A DNA stretch of 64,000 nucleotides from Paenibacillus sophorae (GCF_018966525.1 NZ_CP076607.1:2852001-2916000); one strand, 5' to 3'. Shown: positions 48,612 to 57,540, counted from the first letter of the stretch. The notes: a model not told the origin generated them from the letters alone. Translations and numbers: made by a program.

Positions 48612-49526
48612 GTGGAGCTTAGACAACTGCAGTATTTCTTGAAGGTTGCCCAGAAAGAGCATGTCACCAAAGCGGCTGAGGAGCTGCATGTGGCGCAGTC
48701 GGCGGTCAGCCGGCAAATTCACCTGCTGGAGCAGGAATTGGGCATTGATTTGTTTATGCAAAAAGGCAGGAATTTGCACCTTACACCGGTAGGGCAGCTG
48801 TTCTGCAAACGGGTGGAATCGATCCTGAAGGATCTGGACCGGTCCGTGGCCGAAATTCACGAATTTCTGGACCCTGAACGGGGAGAGATCCGGATCGGTT
48901 TTCCGAACAGTGTGGGAACGCATTTGATTCCTACCATCGTTGCAGAGTTCCGCAGGCATTATCCGCATGTCAAATTTCGCTTTAAGCAGGGAATGTATCC
49001 CTCTTTAATCAAGGATGTGCTTTCAGGCGAAGTAGATTTGGCTTTCATATCCCCCTGCCCGGATAGTGACGAGCAATTGATCGGGGATGTGGTCATGACG
49101 GAAGAGCTGTTCGCGATCCTTCCTCAGAATCATCCGCTTGCCGAGGAGAAGATTATACGTCTTGAACAGCTGAAGGATGAACAGTTCGTGCTGTTCAGTC
49201 CGGGGTACTCGCTTCGCCCTATCGTCTGGCAGGCCTGTCTGAAAGCGGGATTTACGCCGCAGATCGCGTTTGAGGGAGGAGAGACGGATACGATACGCGG
49301 CCTCGTCGCTGCAGGAATGGGAGTCAGTCTGCTGCCGGAAATGGCTCTGTTCCCGACGAACTCGCTTCAACCGGCTCAGGTGAGAGTGGAAGAGCCAGCG
49401 GTTACCCGAACAATCGGACTTATACATCGTTCGGACGGCAGGCTCCCGCTGGTCGCGCGTTCGTTCAGGGCTTTTCTGCTGACTTATTTCAGAACACGGC
49501 AAAATAATACCCCGGTCGGCTCCTAG
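48612..49526 (+). CDS. LysR family transcriptional regulator
   Basis: A 304-residue LTTR. The N-terminal winged helix MELRQLQYFLKVAQKEHVTK, AAEELHVAQSAVSRQIHLLE is canonical, and the effector domain (residues about 90-295) contains GEIRIGFPNSVGTHLIPTIV. Start GTG 48612 follows GGAGGAG. No target operon is apparent: the next genes are on the other strand. It resembles YybE/CynR-type regulators but the effector is unknown. Confidence 0.92.
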   Translation: MELRQLQYFLKVAQKEHVTKAAEELHVAQSAVSRQIHLLEQELGIDLFMQKGRNLHLTPVGQLFCKRVESILKDLDRSVAEIHEFLDPERGEIRIGFPNSVGTHLIPTIVAEFRRHYPHVKFRFKQGMYPSLIKDVLSGEVDLAFISPCPDSDEQLIGDVVMTEELFAILPQNHPLAEEKIIRLEQLKDEQFVLFSPGYSLRPIVWQACLKAGFTPQIAFEGGETDTIRGLVAAGMGVSLLPEMALFPTNSLQPAQVRVEEPAVTRTIGLIHRSDGRLPLVARSFRAFLLTYFRTRQNNTPVGS

Positions 49527-49543
49527 AGCCTTCCGGGGTTTGT
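49509..49543. terminator. Terminator at the LysR stop codon
   Basis: ACCCCGG/CCGGGGT stem with an inner GGCT/GAGCC stem, then TTTGTTG. It overlaps the last LysR codons. Confidence 0.75.
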
Positions 49544-49575
49544 TGTGATCCAAGGGTTATGTGTACAGTTGCTAG

Positions 49576-50244
49576 TTAGTCGCGATTGCTGGTATAGACC
49601 ATAATCAGGCGAAGCAGCTCAAGTACGGAGACGAGAGCGGCGGCAACATAGGTCAGCGCTGCGGCGTTAAGCACTTTGGCGACTCCGCGTTCTTCATCAT
49701 TTCGGATAAAGCCTTGCTCCACCATGACTTGACGGGCCCGGTTGCTGGCATTGAATTCCACCGGCAATGTTACAAGCTGGAAGGCCACAGCCGCCGAGAA
49801 GAAAATAATACCGAGGCCGATCAGGTTCAAGGAACTGAACAGGAAGCCGGCGAGCAGCATGAAAGGAGCGACGCCCGAAGCAAAATTAACGATCGGGAAC
49901 ATCCGGTGGCGAAGCACCAGCATTGGATAATGTACTTTGTGCTGGATGGCATGCCCCACCTCGTGGCAGGCCACGGAGACAGCTGAAATTGAGCGTTCAT
50001 AGTATACAGGCTCCGACAAACGGACAACCCGGTGAATCGGGTCATAGTGGTCGGTGAGCGCGCCTGGGACGGGCTCAATCGGAACATCGCCGAGGCCATT
50101 GGAATCGAGCATTCGTCTTGCGGCCTCGTAACCGGTCATCCCGTTCTGATTGGCAACCTGAGCCCATTTGTTAAATGTTCCCTTTACCCTGAACTGAGCC
50201 CATAACGAGAAGAGAAAAGCTACTATTACTAATAGATACATCAT
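49576..50244 (-). CDS. yugP: YugP family zinc metallopeptidase
   Basis: A 222-residue membrane-associated zinc peptidase. An N-terminal helix (MMYLLVIVAFLFSLWAQF) is followed by the active motif ACHEVGHAIQHK (ligands H94 and H98, catalytic E95) and two or three further helices (GVAPFMLLAGFLFSSLNLIG, FFSAAVAFQLVTLPVEFNAS). The third ligand is probably the Glu of PVEFNAS. Substrates are unknown. It lies 32 bp downstream of the MerR gene on the minus strand. Confidence 0.9.
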   Translation of the reverse strand: MMYLLVIVAFLFSLWAQFRVKGTFNKWAQVANQNGMTGYEAARRMLDSNGLGDVPIEPVPGALTDHYDPIHRVVRLSEPVYYERSISAVSVACHEVGHAIQHKVHYPMLVLRHRMFPIVNFASGVAPFMLLAGFLFSSLNLIGLGIIFFSAAVAFQLVTLPVEFNASNRARQVMVEQGFIRNDEERGVAKVLNAAALTYVAAALVSVLELLRLIMVYTSNRD

Positions 50245-50276
50245 TTACTCATTCCTCCACTTTCTGGTCGTTTGAA

Positions 50277-50708
50277 TTAGAATGGCGGCACTTGCGTCAA
50301 TAGAAGACGTATGGCTTCAATGCAGGCGGCTCCCTGCGGAATCAGATGAGCCAAGGCCAGCTTGGCCTGTCCCGGCTTCATTCGGCTCAGCGCCGGTTCA
50401 AGCGCCATGACCTCGCGCCGGAGCTGCTGCATATGAGCCTCAAGCTCCGCCAGCTTACTGGATACATCGGGATCGGGGGTTGCCCCGTTCCACCTGGCTA
50501 TAATGGACTTGATTTCTTCCAATGTATATTTTTCTTGTTTCAATTGATTAATACGTTCCAGAGTATCCAAGGTTTCATCGCTGTAGAGCCGGTAATTTTT
50601 CATACTTCTTGTCTCGGGATGAATCAGTCCAAGCTTGGTATAATAATCAATAGTGCGTTCGCTGATATGAGCCGCCTTGGCCAGTTCGCCGATCCGGTAT
50701 AGGTTCAT
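50277..50708 (-). CDS. MerR family transcriptional regulator
   Basis: A 143-residue regulator. The N-terminal HTH MNLYRIGELAKAAHISERTI and the wing YYTKLGLIHPETRS, YRLYSDETLDTLERINQL are typical; the rest forms a coiled-coil dimerisation helix (SSKLAELEAHMQQLRREVMA). No metal-binding cysteine cluster is visible, so it is not a metal sensor of the MerR/CueR kind. It precedes yugP, which it may regulate or simply accompany. The region between it and amtB (50709-50998) holds the amtB promoter and operator. Confidence 0.88.
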   Translation of the reverse strand: MNLYRIGELAKAAHISERTIDYYTKLGLIHPETRSMKNYRLYSDETLDTLERINQLKQEKYTLEEIKSIIARWNGATPDPDVSSKLAELEAHMQQLRREVMALEPALSRMKPGQAKLALAHLIPQGAACIEAIRLLLTQVPPF

Positions 50709-50913
50709 ATCCCCATGCTGCTCACCTCGCAGAAGGAAATGTTCAGGCTCCGGGTAAACGGGTGCTGTATTTCCTTGATTTGTCTATTAATGATATCAAA
50801 CTGAAAACCATACAGTCAAACGTCACGCTTTCAAAAAGTATATTCATCTAATTCTCGATTGATACTGCTAATTATTTACTAAAAATTTATTTCTCGTTTC
50901 GTGAAAAATACTC

Positions 50914-50943
50914 TTGTCAATTTTGCTTCGTTTTGCTTATAAT
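50914..50943 (+). promoter_or_regulatory. Sigma-A promoter of amtB
   Basis: TTGTCA (50914-50919), 18 bp spacer, perfect TATAAT (50938-50943). Confidence 0.7.
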
Positions 50944-50964
50944 GACATTAAGAGTTTCATGCTT

Positions 50965-50981
50965 TGTTAGAATATATTACA
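50965..50981. promoter_or_regulatory. GlnR/TnrA-type operator
   Basis: TGTTAGAATATATTACA matches the nitrogen box TGTNAN7TNACA at every defined base. It lies about 20 bp downstream of the predicted transcript start and just before the amtB ribosome-binding site. That position suits repression, whereas TnrA activation in Bacillus subtilis nrgAB uses an upstream box. Confidence 0.8.
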
Positions 50982-50998
50982 TAGGGGAGTGGGGAGTA

Positions 50999-52384
50999 AT
51001 GAAGAGAAAGTGGTTATGTTTTGTGTTAGCGATGCTAACGCTGACGATTTACCCGGTCAGCGCTTTTGCCGCTGACGGTCCTACTGCTCCGGACCTGCAA
51101 ATCGGTCTGGACACAGCTTTTACTTATTTGGCATTTATTCTGGTATTCTTTATGCAAGCTGGCTTTGCCATGCTGGAAGCGGGTTCGGTTCGTATGAAGA
51201 ACGCGGGCCATGTAGCCGGCAAGACGGTGCTGACGCTTGCGATTGCCAGCATTTGCTTCTGGGCGCTGGGCTTTGGCTTGGGCTTCGGCAACGGCAACGA
51301 TTTCTTCGGTACAACGGGCTTTGGATATGGCGGTGATTCGATGGCTTCTTCCTTTGAATCGCTGGCATTCTCCGATGTAACCCTGAACGTAAAATTCCTG
51401 TTCCAAATGGCGTTTGCGGCTGTTTCGCTTGCCATCGTCTCCGGCGGTATGGCTGAACGCGCGAAGCTGAGCGTATATATTATTTTCGGCATCTTGTTCT
51501 CCATCTTTATCTACCCGGTTGTCGCTCACTGGGTATGGGGCGGCGGCTGGCTGGCAACGATGGGCATGCAGGACTACGCAGGTTCGACAGTGGTCCATCT
51601 GACGGGTGCAACGGCAGCGGTAGTCGCTACCATTCTGCTCAAACCTCGCCTTGGCAAATTCAACAAAGAAGGCAAACCGGTTATTATTCCGGGACATAAC
51701 CAAGTATTCACGGTTCTCGGCGTTATCATTCTGTGGTTCGGCTGGTTTGGGTTCAACCCCGGCAGCGCACTGAGCCCAATGGGCGGATTCTTCGGGTATG
51801 TGGCATTAACCACGAACATTGCAGCGGCAGCGGGTGGTCTTGCGGCCCTGGTAGCCTCCTGGCTGTACTTCGGCAAGTCTGATATTCCGGCCATGCTGAA
51901 TGGCGTTCTGGCCGCTCTTGTAGCCATTACCGGCGCCTGCGCCTTTGTTGAACCTTGGGCAGCCTTTGTTATCGGCCTTGTTGCTGGTGCATTTACGTTC
52001 ATGACTTCACAATGGCTGGAACGTGCGGGTCTTGACGATCCAATCTACGCTTTCTCCGTACACGGCATCGCCGGTATGTGGGGTGCGGTATCCACTGGCT
52101 TGTTCGCGACTCCTGAGCTTGTAGACACAGTAGGCATCGGTAAAGCCGGTTTGTTCTATGGCGGCGGCGTACACCAGCTTGGTGTTCAGGTTCTCGGTGT
52201 AATCGGAACTTTTGCCTTCGTAGCAATCCTGTCCTTCATCTTCCTGTATATCATGAAGCTGGTAAGCGGCATTCGCGTTACCGAAGAAGAAGAATTGATG
52301 GGTCTGGATATCAGCGAACATGGCACTTACGGTTATCCTGAGCAAATGAAGCTGATTTCGGAATCCGAATCCCCAAAGAAATAA
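50999..52384 (+). CDS. amtB: Ammonium transporter
   Basis: A 461-residue Amt/Rh channel. A cleavable signal peptide (MKRKWLCFVLAMLTLTIYPV, SAFA) precedes eleven membrane helices. Family motifs are FFMQAGFAMLEAGSVRMKN, the gating-His region VVHLTGATAAVVATILL, GWFGFNPGSAL and FSVHGIAGMWGAVSTGLF with the second pore His. ATG 50999 follows GGGGAGTGGGGAGTA. A GlnR/TnrA-type box precedes it. The usual partner glnK is absent; a DUF294 gene follows at 30 bp instead. Confidence 0.96.
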   Translation: MKRKWLCFVLAMLTLTIYPVSAFAADGPTAPDLQIGLDTAFTYLAFILVFFMQAGFAMLEAGSVRMKNAGHVAGKTVLTLAIASICFWALGFGLGFGNGNDFFGTTGFGYGGDSMASSFESLAFSDVTLNVKFLFQMAFAAVSLAIVSGGMAERAKLSVYIIFGILFSIFIYPVVAHWVWGGGWLATMGMQDYAGSTVVHLTGATAAVVATILLKPRLGKFNKEGKPVIIPGHNQVFTVLGVIILWFGWFGFNPGSALSPMGGFFGYVALTTNIAAAAGGLAALVASWLYFGKSDIPAMLNGVLAALVAITGACAFVEPWAAFVIGLVAGAFTFMTSQWLERAGLDDPIYAFSVHGIAGMWGAVSTGLFATPELVDTVGIGKAGLFYGGGVHQLGVQVLGVIGTFAFVAILSFIFLYIMKLVSGIRVTEEEELMGLDISEHGTYGYPEQMKLISESESPKK

Positions 52385-52414
52385 TTATATGATCACATCA
52401 GGGAGGCGGACCGA

Positions 52415-53494
52415 GTGACCCAGGCGGAGTCTAACGATTGGGACTATGAGGCAGTTTATAAGTCCATCGTAACATCCGGTTCGCCGCAGGAGCTGAAGAC
52501 AAGGCGCATAGCCTGTCAGAGCATTCTCCTGGAACAGTTAAATGTTATCCCAATTGAGGAATGGATGCTGCGTGTCAATGCGATGCATGATGCTATCGCA
52601 GAAGCGGCGGTTGTTTTATCCGAGGCGCAGATGATTGAGGCGGGCCATGGCCCGCCTCCCTGCGCTTATTCCTTTATTGTGTTTGGCAGCGCGGGAAGAA
52701 AAGAAACGACGCTGTGGAGCGATCAGGATAACGGGCTGATTATTGAAGGGGAACCGGAGGAAGCGAAGGAGAAGTATTTTGAAGAATTCGGGATCAGGCT
52801 TTCCTTACTGCTGGCTGATAGCGGATATGAGAAATGTGAAGGCAAGGTCATGGTTTCCGAGCCGATGTGGCGGAAGACTCTGATTGAGTGGAAGGAACAG
52901 TTGACGGGCTGGAGAACTCAGTTTGAATGGGAACCTATTCGATATCTTATTATCTGTTCCGATATGCGTCATGTTGCGGGAGACCGCAGCCTCTCCGAGC
53001 AGTGGCTGGATTTTTATCATGATGGGTTTATCGATAACCCCAAGCTTTGGGCGGCTGTTCTGCGAAATACCGTCCGTCATAAAGCGACGCTTAATCTGCT
53101 CGGGCAGGTGCTCACCGAACGGTTCGGGGAGCATGCCGGCGGATTTGACGTCAAATATGGAGTATACATCCCATTAGTTAACGGTGTAAGATATTTTGCT
53201 TTGCAGCATGGAATTCGCAAGACCTCGACATTAGAAAGACTGGAAATACTAAGCAAGGAGTACCAGCATCTGCCGGAAGGTGTGCGGAGCGCGTTCCTGA
53301 CGGCGCTAAAGATGAGGGTCAATACTCCCTATTCGGTTAATGACGGACTTTTGTCGGGCAGTGATTTTGCATCCGAAAATGAACTGAGGAACAGGCAGCT
53401 GATGTCCGAACTGCGAGACAGCCTACTGCTTGTCAGACGCATCCATCGCGTTCTTCAGCGCCAGCTCCGGTTAGCGGAAAGGAGACAGCTATGA
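52415..53494 (+). CDS. DUF294 nucleotidyltransferase-like protein
   Basis: A 359-residue soluble protein. An N-terminal helical region leads to a nucleotidyltransferase-like core: FIVFGSAGRKETTLWSDQDN near residues 88-107 is the GSxGR-E-xx-SDxDN motif shared with the uridylyltransferase domain of GlnD. The C-terminal part (from about residue 200) is the DUF294_C helical domain. No CBS domains, unlike many relatives. Start GTG 52415 has GGGAGGCGG. It is sandwiched between amtB and an exonuclease gene that it overlaps by four bases, so the three are one operon. Nucleotidylation of a target is plausible by family, not shown. Confidence 0.85.
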   Translation: MTQAESNDWDYEAVYKSIVTSGSPQELKTRRIACQSILLEQLNVIPIEEWMLRVNAMHDAIAEAAVVLSEAQMIEAGHGPPPCAYSFIVFGSAGRKETTLWSDQDNGLIIEGEPEEAKEKYFEEFGIRLSLLLADSGYEKCEGKVMVSEPMWRKTLIEWKEQLTGWRTQFEWEPIRYLIICSDMRHVAGDRSLSEQWLDFYHDGFIDNPKLWAAVLRNTVRHKATLNLLGQVLTERFGEHAGGFDVKYGVYIPLVNGVRYFALQHGIRKTSTLERLEILSKEYQHLPEGVRSAFLTALKMRVNTPYSVNDGLLSGSDFASENELRNRQLMSELRDSLLLVRRIHRVLQRQLRLAERRQL

Positions 53495-54240
53495 AGGAGC
53501 CGAACAAAGGCGGCGGGTTCTGGAACAACTTGAGACACGGCGGCATGCCGTCTGCGATCGCTTCGATTCGTGGCGGTGAATCCGCACAGCAGACCGCTCA
53601 GCAAATGGCTTTTATCAGGTCTTTGATGAGGGAGAAACGCCGGCCGGAGGTGCTGCATACTCCGCTGTCCGAGCTGGAGACCATTGTGTTTGATTTGGAA
53701 ACTACTGGATTTTCCAGTCAACACGGGGATGAGATTCTGTCATTTGGGGCGATTAAGGTCGTCGGGGAGGAGGTCATGGAGGACGAGTACTTTTACACGC
53801 TTGTCAATTGCCAGACCTCTATTCCGGCGAATATTACCGAATTGACGGGAATTACCGAAGAAATGTGCAAAGCTGCGCCTTCACTTATTGACGGACTTCA
53901 TAATTTTATGTCATTTGTAGGTAAAAGAGTATTGGTCGCTCATGCCAGTGCTCATGACAAATCGTTTCTGAACGCTGCGCTTTGGAAGACATCCAAGGTT
54001 CAGTTAACCCACCGCGTGCTGGATACGATGATGCTTGCGCGCTGGCTGGAGCCAAACCGGGGCAACTACACGCTTGATGAACTGCTGACGGTGCATGGCA
54101 TCCCGATTTGCGGAAGACATAACGCGCTGGAAGACGCCAAAATGACGGCTAAGCTCTGGGTGTCTTACCTGCGTGAAATTTCCCAGCACAAGAAGGTGGA
54201 GACACTGGGAGACCTATATGCTTACTTGAGCAGAACCTGA
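53491..54240 (+). CDS. DnaQ-like 3'-5' exonuclease (DEDDh)
   Basis: A 249-residue exonuclease-fold protein. Catalytic acids D68 and E70 (TIVFDLETTGF), the third Asp in VLVAHASAHDKSFL and the His/Asp pair of HNALEDAKMTA make up a complete DEDDh set. A 60-residue Gly- and Arg-containing N-terminus precedes the domain. ATG 53491 overlaps the DUF294 stop (ATGA). DNA or RNA could be the substrate; a role in trimming or reversing a nucleotide modification made by its partner is an alternative. Its 3' end overlaps the convergent M67 gene by 19 bp. Confidence 0.88.
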   Translation: MKEPNKGGGFWNNLRHGGMPSAIASIRGGESAQQTAQQMAFIRSLMREKRRPEVLHTPLSELETIVFDLETTGFSSQHGDEILSFGAIKVVGEEVMEDEYFYTLVNCQTSIPANITELTGITEEMCKAAPSLIDGLHNFMSFVGKRVLVAHASAHDKSFLNAALWKTSKVQLTHRVLDTMMLARWLEPNRGNYTLDELLTVHGIPICGRHNALEDAKMTAKLWVSYLREISQHKKVETLGDLYAYLSRT

Positions 54241-54698
54241 AGCTGCGCTTCAATCAGCGAGACGGATAGATCCCCGTCTTCGGTTCGGGTACGCTGAATG
54301 CCATAACCGTTCAGAAGAATGGAATGCGTCGGCTCTATGCCGGGAGCACCAATCAAATATACCGCAAAGTGGCCACCCAGTCCGGTTAATCCGTCAAAGT
54401 CGGCGGAAGAGGGTTGGGGGGCTGCAAGCGGATGGGAGTGAAACAGGCCGATCGGAGGAGGCGCCAGATATAGCGCCGAGATCCAGTCAGCCGGATGCGG
54501 GACAAAAGCGTGCAGCGGGTCAGGCGCTACGTTGCGCATGGGCACATAGGTGTCGATGCGCATGCCGCCCGCTGCGGCAGCACCCAGCAGGACGCCGCAT
54601 GCTTCATGCGGAAGAGCGGATGCCAAATGCTTCCCCAGCGCTTGGTATACGGAAGGTTTTAGCCATATAGGCGGGACTTTTCCCTGGAATGCTGTCAT
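54222..54698 (-). CDS. M67 family JAMM metalloprotease (Mov34/MPN/PAD-1)
   Basis: A 158-residue JAB1/MPN domain protein. The JAMM zinc motif is complete: E32 (HEACGVLLG), H87 and H89 (FHSHP), S97 and D100 in the exact HxH-x7-S-x2-D spacing. Bacterial members cleave isopeptide or C-terminal peptide bonds and some process ThiS/MoaD-type proteins or siderophore or cysteine precursors. No ubiquitin-like gene adjoins it here. AGGGGTGAACA precedes ATG 54698. It overlaps the exonuclease gene tail to tail. Confidence 0.88.
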   Translation of the reverse strand: MTAFQGKVPPIWLKPSVYQALGKHLASALPHEACGVLLGAAAAGGMRIDTYVPMRNVAPDPLHAFVPHPADWISALYLAPPPIGLFHSHPLAAPQPSSADFDGLTGLGGHFAVYLIGAPGIEPTHSILLNGYGIQRTRTEDGDLSVSLIEAQLQVLLK

Positions 54699-54720
54699 TG
54701 TTCACCCCTCTCTCTTCATT

Positions 54721-54753
54721 GGGTTTCGTCCTGGACGAAATCCCCTTTTTTTG
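54721..54753 (+). terminator. Rho-independent terminator, plus strand
   Basis: GGG-TTTCGTC/GACGAAA-TCCC stem with a one-base bulge, a tight CTG loop and CTTTTTTTG. On the plus strand it would end transcripts of the amtB operon after they have crossed the M67 gene in antisense. Confidence 0.65.
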
Positions 54754-54900
54754 TCCAAAATTATAAACGCATGGCAAACACTCGGTTTGGCCAGGAAAAA
54801 ATGACGGTGTATACGTGGTATTTCCGATGTTCCGTTTGAAACTTGCCTAGACGGGGGTACAATAGGAGTTAACTACTCCATGTGTAAAGGATAACCTACG

Positions 54901-55512
54901 ATGAAGATGGCAAACCGTAGAAACCTGGTAATCGTCATTTTGGCGTTAGTTGTGGTATCCGTTATTTTGCTGCAGCATCGCGAAGGAAAGACGGAAACGG
55001 TTCAGCATTTTAATGATGCGCCGCCGGCTGAACAGGCCATTCTTCCAGCTGACGGCAAGGCCCTGCTGACCGAGAGCGGACCTAAGGCTGGACTTCTGGC
55101 GCCCTCTTTTACGATTCAGGGTGAGAATGGGACCACTTATGCTGTCGGCGGAGCAAGGGATAAGGCGATACTGCTTAATTTTTGGGCTTCCTGGTGTGAT
55201 CCCTGCCAGGCAGAAGCGCCTGAACTAAACAAAATAGCCGAGAAGTACAAGGATACGCTTGATATTTATGGGATAAATGTGACAAGCTACGATTACAAGG
55301 TCAATGCGGAGCGTTTTGTGAAAAAGTATAAGCTTATCTTTCCCGTAATGTTCGATCTTAAGGGAGAGGCTTATGCCAAATACAATGGCACCGTGTTTCC
55401 TACCAATGTGCTAATCGACCGCAGCGGCGTTATTTCCGAGATTATTCTCGGGGGACTAACCGCAGAGCAGCTTGACGAGAAGCTGGAGAAACTGATGCAG
55501 CAGCGCTTGTAA
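54901..55512 (+). CDS. TlpA/ResA-like membrane-anchored thiol-disulfide oxidoreductase
   Basis: A 203-residue extracytoplasmic thioredoxin-fold protein. One N-terminal anchor helix (LVIVILALVVVSVILL) leads to a redoxin domain with the active CxxC C99-D-P-C102 (NFWASWCDPCQAEAP) and the cis-Pro loop VFPTNVLIDR. Such proteins reduce disulfides in cytochrome c apoproteins or spore-coat precursors. The partner is not indicated by the neighbours. AAAGGATAACC precedes ATG 54901. Confidence 0.92.
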   Translation: MKMANRRNLVIVILALVVVSVILLQHREGKTETVQHFNDAPPAEQAILPADGKALLTESGPKAGLLAPSFTIQGENGTTYAVGGARDKAILLNFWASWCDPCQAEAPELNKIAEKYKDTLDIYGINVTSYDYKVNAERFVKKYKLIFPVMFDLKGEAYAKYNGTVFPTNVLIDRSGVISEIILGGLTAEQLDEKLEKLMQQRL

Positions 55513-55616
55513 GGATAACATGACCAACAGATGCCGGCCGAACTCTTATTGAGCAATCCCGTGTGCCCAGATTCGGTTGCTGACAAATGGTTACGAAATC
55601 GAATTTATTTGGTAAA

Positions 55617-55666
55617 AAAAGAGCCGTTTCCGCGCGTGATGCGCAAGGGAAGCGGCTCTTTGGCAT
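55617..55666. terminator. Bidirectional terminator between tlpA-like gene and cimA
   Basis: AAAGAGCCG/CGGCTCTTT outer stem with an inner TTTCC/GGAAG and GCGC/GCGC extension; A- and T-runs flank it. Confidence 0.85.
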
Positions 55667-55696
55667 GCAAAGTGTTGATGCTGGGGGGCGGTTAAA

Positions 55697-57316
55697 TTAA
55701 TGATTGACCAGGCCGCGCTGCCCCAGATCCAGAAGATCGGTCACTTCCGGCGACATTTGACCGAGCAGGGCGTAACGCATACTGTCAACCAGCGCTTCCC
55801 AGCTCGCCTCGATAACGTTGGCGGATACGCCGACAGTGCTCCAGGTATCACTGAAATTTTTGGATTCGATCAGCACACGGACCTTCGCGGCAGTCTGATC
55901 CTTCTCGTCCAGCACACGGACCTTGTAATCGGACAGGTGCATGTCTTTAAGCTGCGGGAAATGAGCCAGAAGCGCCTTGCGCAGCGCATTGTCCAGAGCA
56001 TTGACGGGGCCATTGCCTTCACCGGCGGTATAAAGAGTTTCGCCTCCAACCTTCAGCTTGACGAATGCTTCCGAGACAACCGGTTTTCCGGCGGATTTCT
56101 CTACGAGCATCTTGAACGACTCAAAGGTGAACAACTCGTTCATCTCGCCTGTCGCTTCACGCAGCAGCAGCTCCAGCGAAGCATCGGCGCCTTCGAACTG
56201 GTAACCTTGATGCTCCAGATCCTTGATCTTGTCGATCACTTTACGCGCCTGCTCGCTGCTAGGGTCAAGATTCAGGCCCATATCCTGCGCTTTGGATAGC
56301 ACATTGCTCTGACCGGCCAGTTCGGAGACCAGCACACGCTGCTTGTTGCCGACCAATTCGGGGGCGATATGCTCGTAGGTGCGGGAGTCACGCAGAATGG
56401 CGGAGACGTGAATGCCGCCTTTATGGGCAAACGCCGCGCTTCCCACATAGGGCTGATTCACCGGCATATTGACATTGGCGACCTCGCTGACGTAGCGGGC
56501 CGTATTCGTAAGCTGCGGCAGAGAATCACCCGGAATGCAGCTGTAGCCCATCTTGAGCTGCAGTGTCGGAATGATGGAACAGAGGTTGGCGTTGCCGCAG
56601 CGCTCGCCGTATCCGTTGATCGTACCCTGCACCTGCCGGGCTCCGGCCTCAATAGCGCTGAGCGCGTTGGCTACGGCAAGCTCACAGTCGTTATGGGTAT
56701 GGATACCAAGCGGCGCGCCGGGAAGATGAAGAGTCAAAGAGGAGATAATATCCCGAATCTCATGCGGCAAGGTTCCTCCATTGGTATCGCACATTACGAG
56801 CCAATCCGCTCCCGCTTCGCGTGCGCGCGACATGACTGCCGCAGCATACTCGGGATTATTCTTATATCCGTCGAAGAAGTGCTCGGCGTCAAAAATGACT
56901 TCAAGCCCTTTGCTTTTTAAATAAGCGATGGAATCGCCGATCATAGCTAGATTTTCCTCAAGACTGGTTTGTAGGGCGGTGTGCACATGGAAGTCCCATG
57001 ATTTGCCGACCAGTGTCGCTGCGGGTACGCCTGCTGCCAGTATGCGCTGGAGATTGTCATCTTGATCCGCCTGCGAGTTCTTGCGGCGCGTGCTGCCGAA
57101 TGCGGTAATTTTGGCATTCAAATGAAGATCCTTTACTCTTTTGAAAAATTCGATATCCTTCATATTGCTTCCCGGAATGCCACCTTCAATGTAGTGCACA
57201 CCCAGATCGTCGAGCTTCCTGGCGATTTTCAGCTTGTCGTCCGCCGACAGACTGATTCCTTCGCCTTGGGTGCCGTCGCGCAGCGTTGTATCGAAGATGG
57301 AGATGGACTTAGACAT
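55697..57316 (-). CDS. cimA: Citramalate synthase
   Basis: Condenses pyruvate and acetyl-CoA to (R)-citramalate for threonine-independent isoleucine synthesis. The 539-residue protein has the HMGL-like signature SIFDTTLRDGTQGEGISLSA, the metal-ligand motif GIHTHNDCELAVANAL and NGYGERCGNANLCSIIPTLQ. A C-terminal LeuA allosteric domain (EAFVKLKVGGETLYTAGEGN) is present. The LRDGTQGEG variant and overall length separate CimA from LeuA. GGAGG lies upstream of ATG 57316. It is a single gene. No T-box or other leader regulator was recognised upstream. Confidence 0.93.
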   Translation of the reverse strand: MSKSISIFDTTLRDGTQGEGISLSADDKLKIARKLDDLGVHYIEGGIPGSNMKDIEFFKRVKDLHLNAKITAFGSTRRKNSQADQDDNLQRILAAGVPAATLVGKSWDFHVHTALQTSLEENLAMIGDSIAYLKSKGLEVIFDAEHFFDGYKNNPEYAAAVMSRAREAGADWLVMCDTNGGTLPHEIRDIISSLTLHLPGAPLGIHTHNDCELAVANALSAIEAGARQVQGTINGYGERCGNANLCSIIPTLQLKMGYSCIPGDSLPQLTNTARYVSEVANVNMPVNQPYVGSAAFAHKGGIHVSAILRDSRTYEHIAPELVGNKQRVLVSELAGQSNVLSKAQDMGLNLDPSSEQARKVIDKIKDLEHQGYQFEGADASLELLLREATGEMNELFTFESFKMLVEKSAGKPVVSEAFVKLKVGGETLYTAGEGNGPVNALDNALRKALLAHFPQLKDMHLSDYKVRVLDEKDQTAAKVRVLIESKNFSDTWSTVGVSANVIEASWEALVDSMRYALLGQMSPEVTDLLDLGQRGLVNH

Positions 57317-57540
57317 GTGCGTCCTCCTTCAGGGGGAATGAATTTATATATTATAGCATTTTTACGCTGGAATGTAACAGAGAACTCACACATTAATATT
57401 TAATTCCAGTAAAAAAGAGCGGAAAATTGCGGCGGGCATGCGTTTCAATCCGGATTGACCTGTTAAGCGGGGAGCGGTATGCTGAAAATTAGCAGGGAAA
57501 TTGAGGCAGCACCAGTATTGCATGAAGGAAGAGGGCTGAC

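Noticed and set aside
57317..57540. Possible LexA box or leader regulator between cimA and dinB
   Set aside because: No match to CGAAC-N4-GTTCG and no T-box elements on either strand.
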